A DNA stretch of 64,000 nt from Pyxicephalus adspersus (GCF_032062135.1 NC_092859.1:48117962-48181961); one strand, 5' to 3'. Counted from the stretch's first letter, positions 11,930 to 25,201 are shown. A program made the numbers and translations. Notes: a model not told the origin generated them from the letters alone.

Positions 11930-12380
11930 GACGCCCCTACCCGTCTCTGGAACTATATCAACTACGCATACCTCCTGGTATTAACCCCATACAACCGATG
12001 GCTCTCCACACTCCATCAATTTTTCCCACATACCTGCACAACACCCTTCCCTTCGAGGACCTCACACCGCCAACACTTATGCCCTCCCAAACGTGTCGAA
12101 CAAAATAGCACCATCAGGGAAGGAGGGTGGGAATCTCACTCACTCACTCACTCCCACTATTCTTTTAATAACTTATTTAACCCCACCCATTTCACCTTTT
12201 TGTAACAAATCAATTTAAGTCAAAACTAACACATACTCCTCCCACATGCACCTTTTTATGACCAATTTAAATCAAAATTGATACATCCTCCTCACACACT
12301 TAACTGACCTCTGCTCTTTCCCCCACAGTCATGTTGGCCCACGCCTAGCTCCTCTCTCCCAGGCTCTAGGGCCTCCCTGG
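11930..12380. repeat. C-rich strand-biased stretch with two diverged 56-bp repeats
   Basis: The + strand is conspicuously C-rich and G-poor compared with its neighbours. At 12193 and 12249 the same pattern starts twice: CACCTTTTT, then a CAATTTAARTCAAAAYT core, then ACAYMCTCCTC. This is a pair of about 56-bp diverged tandem units. A TCAC run lies at 12138-12151. The composition resembles the untranslated C-rich parts of the Tx1/L1 LINE at 39.2-39.4 kb, but I found no protein motif, so its origin is open. Confidence 0.45.
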
Positions 12381-15300
12381 GGAATCAGAGCCTATATGTT
12401 TTAAAAAAAGTTTACATTAAGCACAAAAAAAGCAGTTAAATGTACCCTAATTGTGCCTTCCTCATAATAATTATAAAAACTTTTGTTCTTGTGAAAATTA
12501 GGGCAAAGAAAATTAGGTCATTTTGCTAATTACTATTCACATCCACTATTTAGTACATGTTGTATCATGAATGCTCATGAGGCAGTACCAAATAATGATG
12601 GATTATGTTTTCATCTTTATCAGCAGATCTAAATAAATTATTGGAGAAATTCTTTGAACCAAACACTTTAGATATAGATACCAACCTTCACAACTGATAG
12701 TTTACATGCCATTTATAGAATTATTTGATGATATGGCATTCAAACTATACTATACTTAGATTTTATTATGATTCAGTCTGAGACTTATGTTACACTACTA
12801 TAATAGCCTATTAACTGGCATATACACTCATGTAAAAGGTTACCTTTTTTACTATACAAATAATAGGGTTTTTTGTTTTTTCGAGAACAGTGTCTTCATT
12901 CTGACCATTATGCTAATACTAAATTTGAACCAATCTAGAGCCTAAAAGGCTTAAGTGTGCTAGGTGAGTTCAGCATCATATTGTTGCTGACTAAATATCT
13001 AACATTTACAGTATATGTCTAACCATGGTGTTAGATTGCTAAAACATAATCTGTAAATTTATTCTTTTCTTCCAGATTTAGGAATAATGATTGCAACCCC
13101 TGTATTGCCCAGTATGAGTAATTTTGTACTACAATATTTTTATGTACTGTATGTTAAAAGCAGAGAAAATTGTAGTCAATTTATTTAATTTAGAGCAAAG
13201 TTGTTATAGAGATCCCACTGCGCTAATATGAACTCCTTTTTAAACTGACTAGCAGCTTATGAAATGTCTCTCAAACACTTAGCAAGATATTTTAAACACT
13301 GAAAGCGCATGAAGATTTGTTGTTTCAATATGAACTCTCCGGTGCCTTATGGATAAACTAGTTTAATTATTATTACTTTCACTAATTTACATAGATAATA
13401 AAAAACTTTTCAGGAGAAAGAAACTAACTGCTTTTATTATTATGAAGCTGTGCCCTCAGACATTACTTAATGCTAATCCACAAAAGGTAAACTGTGTGGT
13501 TACTTCAGCTCAGGTATAAGAAGGCAGTGTGGGATACATAAAAGACTCCGAAGGTCCCCATAGGGACCACACTTAGTTGTTTGGAATGTGTCAACAAGAA
13601 CTTTTTGAGATTAGTGATGTCACTTGTTTGTTTAAAAGTATTTTTCTGATATCTATAGCGGTTAGTCACGCACTGTGACCGCTCACACTTGATATAATAA
13701 ACTCTACAAACAGCCTGAGGACATTTTTAATGTCTCTCCTAACCTTTTAGATTTTATATAGTTTTTAGATTTTCTGAAGAAAGACTTTTATGCAAAAGGT
13801 TTTTATAAAACTTGATCCCACACTTATGGATGGGATTGTGAATAACCAATGATAATGGAAATAATCTACAGGTAACATTGTTTTTTACATGTTAATCAAG
13901 TGATTTGGTTTCAGTGTTTGAAATGTATTTAATTTAACAACACAAGACACATTTGGAAATAGAATATGTGCAGGTTAGATGGAAAACACCTTTCTTTCTA
14001 AGTACAATATGTTTTAGACTGCATATGGAGTAGATATAACACAATACAAGTTAAAACAAAAAGTTTTTGTTTCATTATAGGTACCTTTTTAAGGACTTAC
14101 TCACAACATAGCAGGATATTGAAAACAGAATTTGAATTGTTATAAAGAAACACTAAAACAGAAATATTCAATAATAAAATATTTACCAGGTAGCACCCAG
14201 AGTGTGAAATTATCCTAATTTGACACACAGCCTAAACTAATTTTATTTCTGGGATAGTTCTCGGTGGATTTTTTCTATTGTACTGGAATAGAATTCTAAT
14301 TTCCACCTATGGCTTTCCTGTAGATTGTTTTTATTTACAGCTGTTTGTACAAATCAATTCAACCGTACATATTCCTATTACAGACAAATAAGTACAGCAG
14401 TTGCGTTATTAGAAAACAATTAGGATTCATTTGACCAGATCTTTATCCATTATTGACAAAAGCAGTTGGTTTACTCTTCTGAATTTAAAAAAATCAAAAT
14501 TAAAAAAAAAATATATATATGGAACATTGCTCTAGGCGCACTTAAAGTAAGTAGCAACCCTTGAAAATCAGTTTTTGGGATTAGTTGAATCAAAGCTGTA
14601 CTTCCAGTACAGAAGGGTCATTTAACTCACAGCAAGAAGTACAGGATTCAAATATGCAGCAGAGATACTAAATCTGTCAATCCTCTGAATAGTAAGATTA
14701 GTGGTTGCCTGGTAGAGTACCTTTCTTAGGGGTTTGGGAGGTAGAACACAATGGGAAGCTTGTATAAACTTTATATAATTCACCAACCCAGTAGAAATGT
14801 TCAACATTGACCAGGTCCCTCAAATTACAGAAGGTTTACAGAAGTATTCATTCAACCGATTTCAGAAGAAGTAACTCAAGTCCTCAACATCAACTCAACA
14901 GGATAGCTTTACCAATCACTTTCTAGGAGAATAACATGTAAATGATACTTTTTAAATAATATTTTCTCTGTCATGACCCTGACTTCGACAGATTATCCTG
15001 GGAAATGCTTACATGTGATGCTGGGCCTCCATGATTGAAATTGACTGAAATCCAATGAATGAAAAGGACAAGGGAGGAAAGGGCTAGACGATGCTGAATG
15101 TCTATCAGCCAGAAAATAAGGCTTCTGTCTGATCTGCTGTAGTGTCCAAAGCACACTGAAAAACTGACTGTGTGCAGTAAATTAAACTAAGCAAATTTCA
15201 GTCCAGGAGTGGAGCCATTACAACTGTGCAAGAGCAAGGGTAAGGATAGAGTTTAACCTTAAGCTACTTCAAACTACAAATTGTACAGGCTTTAACAATT

Positions 15301-16599
15301 TTTAGGTTGTATTTTCATAGAACATTAAAACAAAACATGTCCAAAATTGTTTCTCATTAACCTCCTCTTCTCCTAATATTTTGAAATTTGCAGATCAATT
15401 ACACTAATCTGTCTTTTGACCTTCTCAGCCTCTATTGCATGTCCAATATTAACAGGTAACTTCTGTGCTGATAAAAGTTGATTGGGTATTGCACAGAGCC
15501 AGTAGTAAACCATTCAGCTGCAAGTGTCAATTGATTTGAAAAGTTACTGCGTATGACAGCCGAAGGGTCCAATATGTCTAGCCCCATCCACATTTATTTG
15601 TGGCCACAATGTCTTGATTGCATCAAACATTGCAGGGGATACAAATATATTTGTTACACTGCTGTTTTTTTGTTTTGTTTTTTTTGCTTTAATGGCCCTT
15701 TTCCTCTTTGAATGAGTGTATTCAAAAAGTTATCCTCTCATATGTTTATTGTGTCTATGTATTTATATTTTTACTATATGAAAAAGTAAAGAGAAAGTTA
15801 GATTGAATACCTAATCGTTTTAAAACTTTTCCATGACCTTGTCGTTCTTTACTCATTTTAAACAGATCAGATCACGTGCTGTTAAGCCGTCTGTAATTAA
15901 TGGCGTGCACAATATTCCTCAACAGGGAAACTGCTCACTACAGTGAATAACAGAGAATAGGCAGCAGCGGGATGGCCAACACAAAGAGCAGAGGGAAAAT
16001 TTGTTTCAGAAAACTTTGTATTGGTATTTCATTTAAATGTCAGAAGTATTTTAGGATTGTACTTTGCTCCTACTACTTCTCTTTTTTAGTTCTGAGAAAG
16101 TAGTAGAATTATAATTTTGGGACCAATTCCAATCAAAGCTTTTTTCCCCTAAAAATATTTAGGGAGTAATATTGAGAGGTATGTTAACCCTAACAATAGG
16201 TTTTTCTTATTTGCTCAATTTTGGTTTTCTAAATATATCATTAAGAGCTTTTGATATATCAGCAAATGCAATAAAACTACCTGTTGATCTTGCCGTACTT
16301 GCCGTACATTCTTCCTGTGCTTACTGGTATTTGATACATTGAACTTAGCTTTCTGTTAAATACAGATCCGTGTTAATTTATGTTATGAAAAAAAGAGGGA
16401 GGTACAGTCCCATAGACAAGATACAGTATGGATCATAAACATTGTCATCCTTGGACAGGGAATGTAGCAGTTTTTAGGTTTTACATATGTGGGTTGTAAC
16501 TGCCCTTAAATTGTCCATTAAACTCAAGGCAGCCACCCATCAGATTCAACACTGACCCATCTAATTCAACAATTAAAATACACTGAGTCCAAAATTAGA
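12381..16599. other. Gene-free AT-rich, mostly unique-looking DNA
   Basis: No gene, RNA gene or definite transposon is supported over about 4.2 kb. A poly-A-rich patch with an AT run lies near 14487-14520. Stretches such as 13190-13500 and 15870-16000 have the even AT-rich texture of possible conserved non-coding DNA, but sequence alone cannot show conservation. Confidence 0.4.
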
Positions 16600-17725
16600 C
16601 TAATTTAAAACGCAGAAGAGTGTGTGAAAAAATAAGTACACCTTTATCTTCAATGATGATTAAGAAGGTAATATTCAGCCAGGTGCTGCTAATTAAACAC
16701 AGTTAATTAATTGATCATCAGCAAGTATGACCACCTCTTAATAAGCAAAAGTTTGAGTAGTTTGCATTCCAGTGTGTTAACAAAATGCCAACGATAAAAG
16801 ACAGCTGATATCTCAGAAATCAATTGTTGCTGCCCAATAATCTGGGAAGGGTTATTTAGCCATTTTCAAGCACTTAATCCATCATTTTAAAGTTAGAAAG
16901 ATTATTCACAAGTGGAAAACATTTAAGACAGTTGACAATCTTTCCAAGAATGGACATCCCAGCAAATTCACTCAAAGGTAGAGCATCAAATGCTCAGAAA
17001 AAAAGAAAAACATAAGAGCTGCATATTGGACATTTTAGGCCTTAGACAGCATGTTAAATGTTGTTAAAAACATAGTAGCATGACTTAAGTTTGCAAAATT
17101 TACTTTGGACAGACCATAAGACTTTTTGAACAATGTCTTTGGACAGATGAGGACAAAGTGGATATGTTTGGACATAATGAACAGTGTCACTTTGTATGGA
17201 GGGGTAAAGATTTGCTTTTTTTTTCCAGTCAAAACACCTGGACATATTGCAGTCATTGGGATGGTCATACACTCTTTTGTATACAAAAGTATTCTAAATT
17301 CAAATATTAGGCCATCTGTGGGATAGCTAAAGCTTCATCAAATTTTAAGTCCCAACAACAACATGATATAAGCAAAGCAGCGAATCTACAAAAATTGCTA
17401 AAAAAAATGAAATAATAAAGATGTTCTAATTGTCCAGTCAAAGTGCAGTCCTCAACCCAATTGAAATGCTGTGGAGGGACCTTCAGAGAGCTATACATAA
17501 ATGATGCTCACAAACCCTAATAAACTGAAGCAATGTTGTAAGAAGAGTGGCCTTAATTCCTCCACAATTATGTGAGTTACTGATTAAGTCATACAGAAAA
17601 AGGTCCCATAAGTTAAGGAACTGTGTTTTGCCCTTAAATAATTTAAGAAATTGAGAAGAACCTGCTTATGTCTTTTTATGTAAAATCTTAGATTTGAATG
17701 AGGATGCACTTTTTTCCCCCATAAC
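16600..17725 (+). pseudogene. Decayed Tc1/mariner transposon with transposase relic
   Basis: A typical Tc1 left end (GTGTGTGAAAAAATAAGTACACC) lies near 16619-16642. A degenerate helix-turn-helix part and KIIHKWKTF-like DNA follow near 16900. The strong piece is LWTDEDKVDMFGHNEQCHFVW at about 17140-17200. A proline-rich end follows, VLNPIEMLWRDLQRAI near 17452-17493. In active Tc1 transposases an Asp precedes LNP; here that codon reads Val, so a catalytic residue is lost. There are many stops and frameshifts. The right end lies near a T/C run at about 17710-17720. It is an old non-functional copy. Confidence 0.75.
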
Positions 17726-18640
17726 TATATGGTTAGATGATTCTGCATGTCCATTGGCCAGGAAATAAGGCAGGCTCTATTGAATTTTTTCAGGTTCTAA
17801 TATACAATATATGCTAACTGTGCAGATAATTCAGAATAAGCAATATCAGTACAGGTAGTAAGCCTATATGTTTTTGAAAGACTGAATATGAAGGTTGAGT
17901 TTACCTTTAAGAAACATATTCTGTATTTTGAACGCAAAAAAAAATGTTTTAAGTTTTACTGTGCAAAAAATAGGCTATCCTGAGAGACAGAACTACTTAA
18001 CATTTTGGAAAATTGTGTCCCATTATTTCTAGTGATATGAATGTCTTGCTCATCATTTTAAACACAAAGGTGAAATAGTTTCCTGAAGAACAAGCCGCTT
18101 AGGAATAAGTCACTATGGTCCCCTGTGGGACTGTTGCAAGGTACAGCCAATTTCAGGCTCTCCAGGTTCTTGAATGACATATCCCAGCATCCTCTACCCT
18201 AACAACAGCTGCAAAGCAGGTTATCTAAGCATATGCTGCACTGTTAAACAAAAACAGCTTTTTTTGTTGGTATATTTTATTTTTATAGTGCCATTATTTT
18301 TCAAAACAGTAAAAGATTACAAAAAAACACAGTATTTTTTCTGTCCTGATATATGTTTACTATGTATTTCATTGTTTAAACATTGCTTTTTTAAGATTAC
18401 CATGTGTAACACAAGATGATTTCATTACATGCATTATCGTTTTGATATATGATATTATATGAATAGCAGAACTATTCTTTGTTTGCTCTAAAAAAATAAT
18501 TTACTTGAATTATGGTTTTTCTGCAAGAGACAAATATGTGTATATGTGTATATATGTGTATAAATCTTTACTCTATGTTGTTGTTCTCTCATTTTGTAAA
18601 TTTTTATTTTTGTTGAATCCTTAATACATGTACTTATTTA
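17726..18640. other. Gene-free DNA
   Basis: Nothing definite. A short imperfect GTGTATAT repeat lies at 18535-18560. Confidence 0.4.
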
Positions 18641-18650
18641 CTTACACAGG

Positions 18651-18841
18651 GTTTGTTAGCCTCACTTTACTTTGAAAGCTACTGTACAGACTGCCCCCTC
18701 CAAAAACTAGTAAATACCCTTCCTCCGCCTATCTACATGTGCAAACACGTGCGAAAAATAATTCCTAACCATCCCTTTTATTTGAATCTGAGCACAGTTA
18801 GGCGTGCAATGGACCTCTGTGATTTAGTGCATGTCTGAAAT
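18651..18841 (+). CDS. Possible terminal coding exon, unrecognised
   Basis: A pyrimidine-containing tract ending in TTACTTACACAG lies just before 18650, as a splice acceptor would. From there one frame stays open for 62 codons to a TGA at 18836-18838. The peptide is rich in Cys, Pro and basic residues (YCTDCPLQ, LPPPIYMCKHVRK, ending CDLVHV) and its composition looks less AT-driven than chance frames nearby. I do not recognise the family, and no partner exon is evident in the window, so it could equally be chance. No function is proposed. Confidence 0.25.
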
Positions 18842-19550
18842 AAGCCTTTCAACACTTCCTGCAGTCTTCACAGACATTTCTCTAGGTGCTATCATCCACA
18901 TTCTTTTCAAGTCCAGCATCAGCCAAAACTTTATTTTGGGATAGTGATAGAGTTATTCCAGATAAAGACATCTGATAAACGCCAGATTAATATCACTGGA
19001 CAGAGATCTTTTCCAGTGACAGATAAATGAATAAGCACTGTACACACAGCTTTGTTCTGTTCTGTGGTAGAGGAAATGGTGGAGGACAAGCAAGTGGTAC
19101 CCCGTTGTGCTCTACCTCATTGAAAAGCACAGCAGTTCATTCCTGACAGTAGTTTATCAATGTGACAGGGAAAGTTATTAAATAATGTTAGGGGGCCACT
19201 ATACACATACCAAATTTTTGTCCAAGACAAGCACAATTGTTCATCTTGGGAACAATCATCGGATGACATCTGTATACGTAACTTTAAATTCACTGCTAGG
19301 ATTTTATGACTGTCTCTATTAAACATTTTACCCTCCTTTCCAGGACGGATGCAAAATTTTTCAAATGGGGTAGAAAAAGAAACAAAAACACATGTACTAG
19401 AACAGTTTGAAAAGATTAGAATCTTATCCTAACGCATAATGGCAATATAGGAACTGACCTGCTTTTTGTAAGCTGCTTGTTCCCTGTCTATCATCTTCAT
19501 CCTGTGCTGTTTATTAAGCCACTGACCTGAAACAAGAATGCAATTAAGGA
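18842..19550. other. Gene-free DNA
   Basis: No gene or repeat is supported. The minus-strand open frame at 19117-19326 lacks any recognisable motif. Confidence 0.4.
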
Positions 19551-19558
19551 CTTCCTAG

Positions 19559-20301
19559 TAGTGTTGGTGGAATAGCTCAGTGTTCGATTCGGCGGCTATT
19601 CAATTAAATAGCCTGATATTTTTCAGGTGATCGAACGGCGAGTTCGAACACCATTAAAGTCTATGTGGGGGAAAATTCGGGTTATTTTCTTGACTGTGTA
19701 GAGTTGCAAGAGCAATCAGCCAAGCTTCCCTGATTGCTCTTGAAGCTCTAGGGTGACTGTAGTATGTGTTCATGGATAGAGATTCTCTATCCAAGAACAC
19801 AGTGTTCTTGGATAAAGAATCTTTATCCAAGAACACATACTACAGTTACGCTAGGGCTGCAAGAGCAATCCGCTCCTCTGATTGCTCTTGCAGCACTAGC
19901 AGAACTGTATGTGACTCCATGGTCCTTGACACTGACAGGATGATTCCCACAGCTGCATTTATTCTGAGCACAGCCGTGGGAATCCTCCTGTCAGTGTGGG
20001 ATCCCCGGGCATTAGAGGTTAAATGTGGACAAGTCTCCCCATTCATCACCTCTAGTGCTCTGTGATTGGCTGAGGAAAGGCAAACCATGATGACAGCTCA
20101 AGCGTCATTGTGGGATGACCTGTAAAAAAAATAAAAGTTACACAAATCAGACACATTCAATAAATTACTTTAACATTAAAGCCTCTTTTTTTTTTTTTTT
20201 TTACACACAAATTCGCAAAGTCGAATCCCGTGTTTTTCGGGTCGGGTCTATTCGAATTTGAACAGCCATATTTGGGTCGAATATAAGGATCACCGGCACT
20301 A
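19559..20301. mobile_element. Complete fold-back hAT-type non-autonomous element
   Basis: The ends TAGTGTTGGTG and CACCGGCACTA are inverted repeats (9 of 11). Flanking 8-mers CTTCCTAG (19551-19558) and CTTCTTAG (20302-20309) match at 7 of 8 positions and fit the hAT nTnnnnAn pattern. The interior is a series of hairpins: 19706-19745 (GCAAGAGCAATCA arms), a 55-nt-arm inverted repeat at 19746-19856 (about six mismatches) that itself contains GGATAAAGATTC-type sub-palindromes, a hairpin at 19858-19893, a GATTCCCAC/GTGGGAATC pair at 19942-19985, and CATTAGAGGTTAA against CCTCTAGTGC. There is no transposase. Its 3' third recurs at 2383-2567, and its CTAGAGGT and CCCAGGG-type hairpin modules recur in 6115-6661. 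Confidence 0.85.
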
Positions 20302-20309
20302 CTTCTTAG

Positions 20310-23300
20310 TAAGTAGCTGCATGGCAGCTAACAATAACCCATATCTCTGCAATGCCATAGTTACATTATTATATAGTTTTTTTACAATTTGCTACATATA
20401 TAATTAAACAGAATTTTTGTCCGTTTTTTCTTGTATATCTTATCGCAATTAATTGTGTAATGTTGTGTAGGAATTACCAAATGCACCCAAGTGGCTCCAA
20501 CAACCAGTTTAAAAGTATTCTAGCACACATACTTAAACAATCAGATGAGCACTTCATTAATTAAATGGCTTTGAAAAGGGATAGTTTTGTACTGCAATCA
20601 AACCAGGCAGAAATACTCATAGGTAGAATTACTGTAAAAAAAATTGTACTCATCATTGTCAGCTCTGCTGTTGCCATCTGGTCCATCTGGTCTTTAATAA
20701 AACAGTTATATTGGTTTGACACAGTTTTCCTTTTCTCTACCCAAACTGAAATTATTATTATTTTTATGTATACAATATAAAAGCCAGCATATTGCATTTA
20801 AGTAACATGGCATAACATTATTCCTAATAAAAAACATTACAAGAGTGGTTTAAAAGTTAGCATATGCTTTAAAACATGCAGCATAAAACATAGTGGAAAC
20901 GTGAACCCCTATACACTAATATTTCTGTCTAGAGGAAAATTGAAAAATGTTTGAAAAAAAGGCAGAAAACAGTTGGCAAAGAATACATGCACAACAATGT
21001 CTCAAATAACCAAACTCCCTAACTCCAAAACAGTATATAAAGCATATAAACTTGCTTGTGCCATGATAATGAAAAAAAATGAAAAAAAGTCATATGCCTT
21101 GCTGTACTGAATAGATGCTTCAATGGAAATTGTCAACAGAATGCAAGATTATCTGATCATATTAAGGAAACCCCAGCAAGGGAGCAAGGTAAGTAGATCA
21201 GAAGGGTAAAAAATGGCAACAGGAATGATTGGGAGTTTCGTGCTTTACAATTAGGTGAGTTATTATTCCTGCATCCATGTGGTTTCTCCCAGTGTATAGG
21301 TAAAGCATTTTATTGGTCTCAGGTAAACAGGTAAATTAAAGGCATTTTCTTGAACTCTAGTTTCCAGTTTAATAAAAAAGTCCAAAAAGATAAACCCATG
21401 GCCATTTTCTATTCACTGCTTTCACTACAGCCTCTTCACATTAAAGTTAAACAATAGTTCCTCAATTAAACACGAATGGGCAGGATGAAGGTGATGTCCC
21501 TTCTGCCAGGACTAAATGAACTCCCGCATGCATAATTTATGTCATCCCACTCTGGCCAATCAAGATGCTTGAAAATCTGACACCCCAAAGAGACACCTAG
21601 AGGAGACACCCAGAAAGGGACCAGATGACATTAGCTGTTCATTCTACAATAAAGGACCAGCTTCGTCACAATTTTTTTTTTTTACTTTAGTTTCATTTTA
21701 AGTAAACCCAGTCCGTGTCCATATTTTCATAAAACTAATTATTTCCCAGCAGGATTGCAAAATATCAGCTCTTGATCATGCTTTCACCAAAATATCTGGA
21801 TTTAGAAGGATGGAATGGAAGGGGGCCAATAAGACAGATGCAAATGGGGAACATGCAATGTTTTCATAAATATATTTGGAAACTGATTTTTCTTAGGATC
21901 ACAACCACAGGCCCCCTTGGAAAACCCCATCCCTGATTTACCAGACCTTCCCCCCAACACCACCACAACCCCCACTGCCAGTCTAAATTTAGCATTAGAC
22001 ATATCATTTTTTGGCTCATAATATTGAACACAGTATGCACTCCTGTACCAGTAATATTAAATGTTATTTTATTGAGCTATACTACACTGCACACTTCAGT
22101 TGCACTTCAAATTCCATATCTACTATGGTTTATAGGAAAAGCAAAGTCCCTTATAATCTACAGACAGACAGATAATGTCCCAAATAGGGCAAAATGCAGC
22201 TTTTTATATTATTGGGTAGGAACCTCAACCTTCACACACATTCTTTTTACAATATGTGAGCATTTAAACATTATCTAAACTTTGCCTACAGTTAATGAGG
22301 ATATATTGTACATCATAAAACACAATCTAAAATTTCAAAAATTCAGATGGTTACATAAAAATGAAATAAATTATTTGAAAAACAAATTATTTGAATTCAG
22401 TTTAAAAATGTCATTGTAGTCTAAATAATGTACAAGTAGTTTTTTTTCCAATTATGGCTAAACTTTGCAGAACTTGCCAGCCCAGCAAATTAAGCCCAGG
22501 AGCTTTCTATTAATGCTAAAAGTAGTCCTTAAGAACCCCAACATTGAAACAGCAAGATCCTCAATTAACTCTTAGAACAGTTAGTGTCAAAATACATAGA
22601 TCTATAATCAGAAGGACTGTACCAATTATAAATCGTAAAGAAAACAAAAAAATGGTTTACATATGAAGAAATCTATTGTGGACAGGCCTACTTAAAGCTC
22701 AGATTTAAATCCTATTAAAATGATGAACTTTAGCATTGATGTAAACATGTCAAAAAAGCTGATGAGAGCAGTGGGCAGTTCAAAAATCCTTCAAGAAAGG
22801 TGACGATTCAAGCCCCTGAGGCATTATTACTCTTTCAACAGAAAAATATACCAGCTTTTCAGTACTGAGGACTCTTTTTGCCCATCTCCTTTTTTAGCCC
22901 TTTCCCATTTGAGATTCAATCTACTACTCAGATAACCTAATGTACCCACACTTACCTTTGGATAGCATTGTGGGCTGTTCCCTCCAAGTGTTAAGAATCC
23001 TTGGCAATGCAAATGGTGGATCCAACAGAGGTTGTCCTCAGTTGCCTCGTTCCTCTCTTTACAGGACCACTCTTTAATATTTCCAGGAGCATTATTTTGC
23101 TCCAAATTAAATTTTTTTTTCAAATTAGGCATTTTGTCCAGTTCTTGATACGTGCCCTATTTCTGCAGGCAGAGTTTCTCTTGACCTACTCGACACCCCC
23201 CCATACGTTTTTTTTTTCACCCCCCCCTTTTTTTTTTTTTCCCCCCCCCCCCCCCCCCCCTTCAGTTCCCTGGAAGTTGATCCCTGGATTGGATAGACCT

Positions 23301-23635
23301 TTTAGGTATAATTGTTTAAATTGCTCTGATATGTTTTTTATATTTCATGAACAGTTCTACAGGTTTATACTCATTGTACTGTATTTTTTATGCACACATT
23401 GTTCTTATTGCTTGGTGTTCTTTTATATGGATGTTTTGTGTATTCTTCTTTTGAATTTTTTTTCTAAAAAAACTTGTGAAAGACAATAATATTTGTTTTA
23501 GATCATCCCTATCTGTGTTTGAATAAATATCTAATGTTTGTCTGTTCAAATAAATTGAAAAAGTCAACATCTTTTACTTGTTCTTTTGTATTTACAGGAC
23601 TCACATGAATGCTGTTCACCATCTGTAACTGTAAC
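20310..23635. other. Gene-free AT-rich DNA with a pyrimidine tract
   Basis: No gene is supported. A long C/T tract spans about 23208-23262 and includes a run of 20 C at 23241-23260. The 162-codon open frame across it is a low-complexity artefact (Phe/Pro runs). A G/A-poor patch at 21900-21985 is C-rich but shows no motif. Confidence 0.45.
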
Positions 23636-23727
23636 CCCACTGTAAGCATTGTCCCTATTTAATGTACAGCGCTGCATAATATGTTGGCGCTATATAAATC
23701 CTGTTTAATAATAATAGTAATAATTGT
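23636..23727 (+). mobile_element. 3' end of an L2-type LINE
   Basis: The block TTTAATGTACAGCGCTGC, ATATGTTGGCGCTATATAAA and an (AAT)n-like tail is the same as the end of the element at 49184-49612. This is the conserved 3' tail of an L2/CR1-type LINE, 5'-truncated so that only about 90 bp remain. Confidence 0.75.
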
Positions 23728-25200
23728 CTACCTATTTTAGATTATGTACATTGGAAGACTATTTACCATTTGTTGTATAGTTTAAAATTTTTAGTATGAC
23801 CGGAAAAAAAAGCTGTAATAACAGCACTTGTAAATTCTATCCATTAAATACTTAAATCTAACTATAATACGATTGTCATTGTTTTGTCTAATTTAAAATG
23901 TTGCATGGCGTGTAAATTGCATGCCAAGAATTACAAACGTAATAAAATATAAAATGTGTATTAATTAAACATTAATGGGAAATGTATTAACATCTAATCT
24001 AAATTAAACCCCATAAATGAGTACATTCGCTATACAGTTCTTAATGATTAGTTATGCAACACAGAGTGACTAGCGGGTGCTACAGGGTGCACACTGCATG
24101 ACAAATGTAGTTTTCCTCCAGCAACACAGATATAAGTATTAGGAGACAAAATTTAGTATCTCTGGAAACTCGTATTTTCCAGCTTCTTATTGTACTAATC
24201 ATTCTGAAGTTTATTAGCAAAAGAATATGTTGCTTTGGCTGCTGAAGCTGCATAATAAAAATGTTGGGTTTGATCTGTTGGTCTATTTAACAGGTTTCTT
24301 TTACAGAGAACTATTTGCTTTGTTAAAGGCAATTTGCTGTGGTTTTATGTATATTATCTTATTTTATTTTGTAGTCCAGATCATAATAAACAATTTTTCT
24401 TTTCATAATTGTAAGGTCTAAAACATATTATATTGTTATTTACTGGTTTCCTAATAAAGTCTATTATTTACAAAGTTCAATAACTCAATATAACATTTGC
24501 ATAGAAGAAAAAATGTTAAAGCAGTAGCTCATCTACTACTCTGTGAGAAAAGAATCAGTCTGAAAAGGGATCATCCAAAAAACAGAAAAAAAAAACATAA
24601 AACATCCATCTGTGTTAGCCACAGTTGTGTTCAGAACATCAACAGTGTGTTTAATTTTCCTGGAGTTGATCATTGCCTTTGCCATTTTGGCTATTTTTCT
24701 ATCCATCTGAATAGTAGTTTTCCATTTTCTTCTACACCTTTCAGGTTTTGGTAGCCATGTTGAAGCATTAGAGATCATTTTAGCTGAGCAGCCTACCATT
24801 CTGCATTTCTTTATGTTTTCCTCTTCCCAATCAACTTTTTAATCAAAGTATGCTGTTTTTCTGAACAATGTCTGGAATGACCCATTTTATTAGGGACAGT
24901 AATCGACATCTATTTTTTCACAAAATGAATAACCTTACTAATTTACCTCCAAGCTGCTATTTTTTGTTTTATTTAACATTTTTTGTTTAACATCCCCTTT
25001 TTTAACTTTCTGTAATGGAATAACACAAATTTCATAAATGTTTCTTCAGGTTTTTATTTGGAATAGAATGTGCAGTGTCCTGTCACAGATCAGCAGCACA
25101 GCTGATCTGGTACTTGTTGTTCACCAGATATATGTCAGATCAGCAGCAGTTGGTTCCCTTACCTTGCTTCTAGCTGCTCTGCCTAGGGTCTGGAGTTGAA
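23728..25200. other. Gene-free AT-rich DNA
   Basis: No gene or clear transposon. A short inverted pair around 25083-25143 (CAGATCAGCAGCACAGCTGATCTG) is palindromic, but I cannot assign it to an element. Confidence 0.4.
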
Positions 25201-25201
25201 G

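Noticed and set aside
23001..23489. 162-codon open frame with Phe and Pro runs
   Set aside because: Its length comes from the pyrimidine tract at 23208-23262; no motif is visible.
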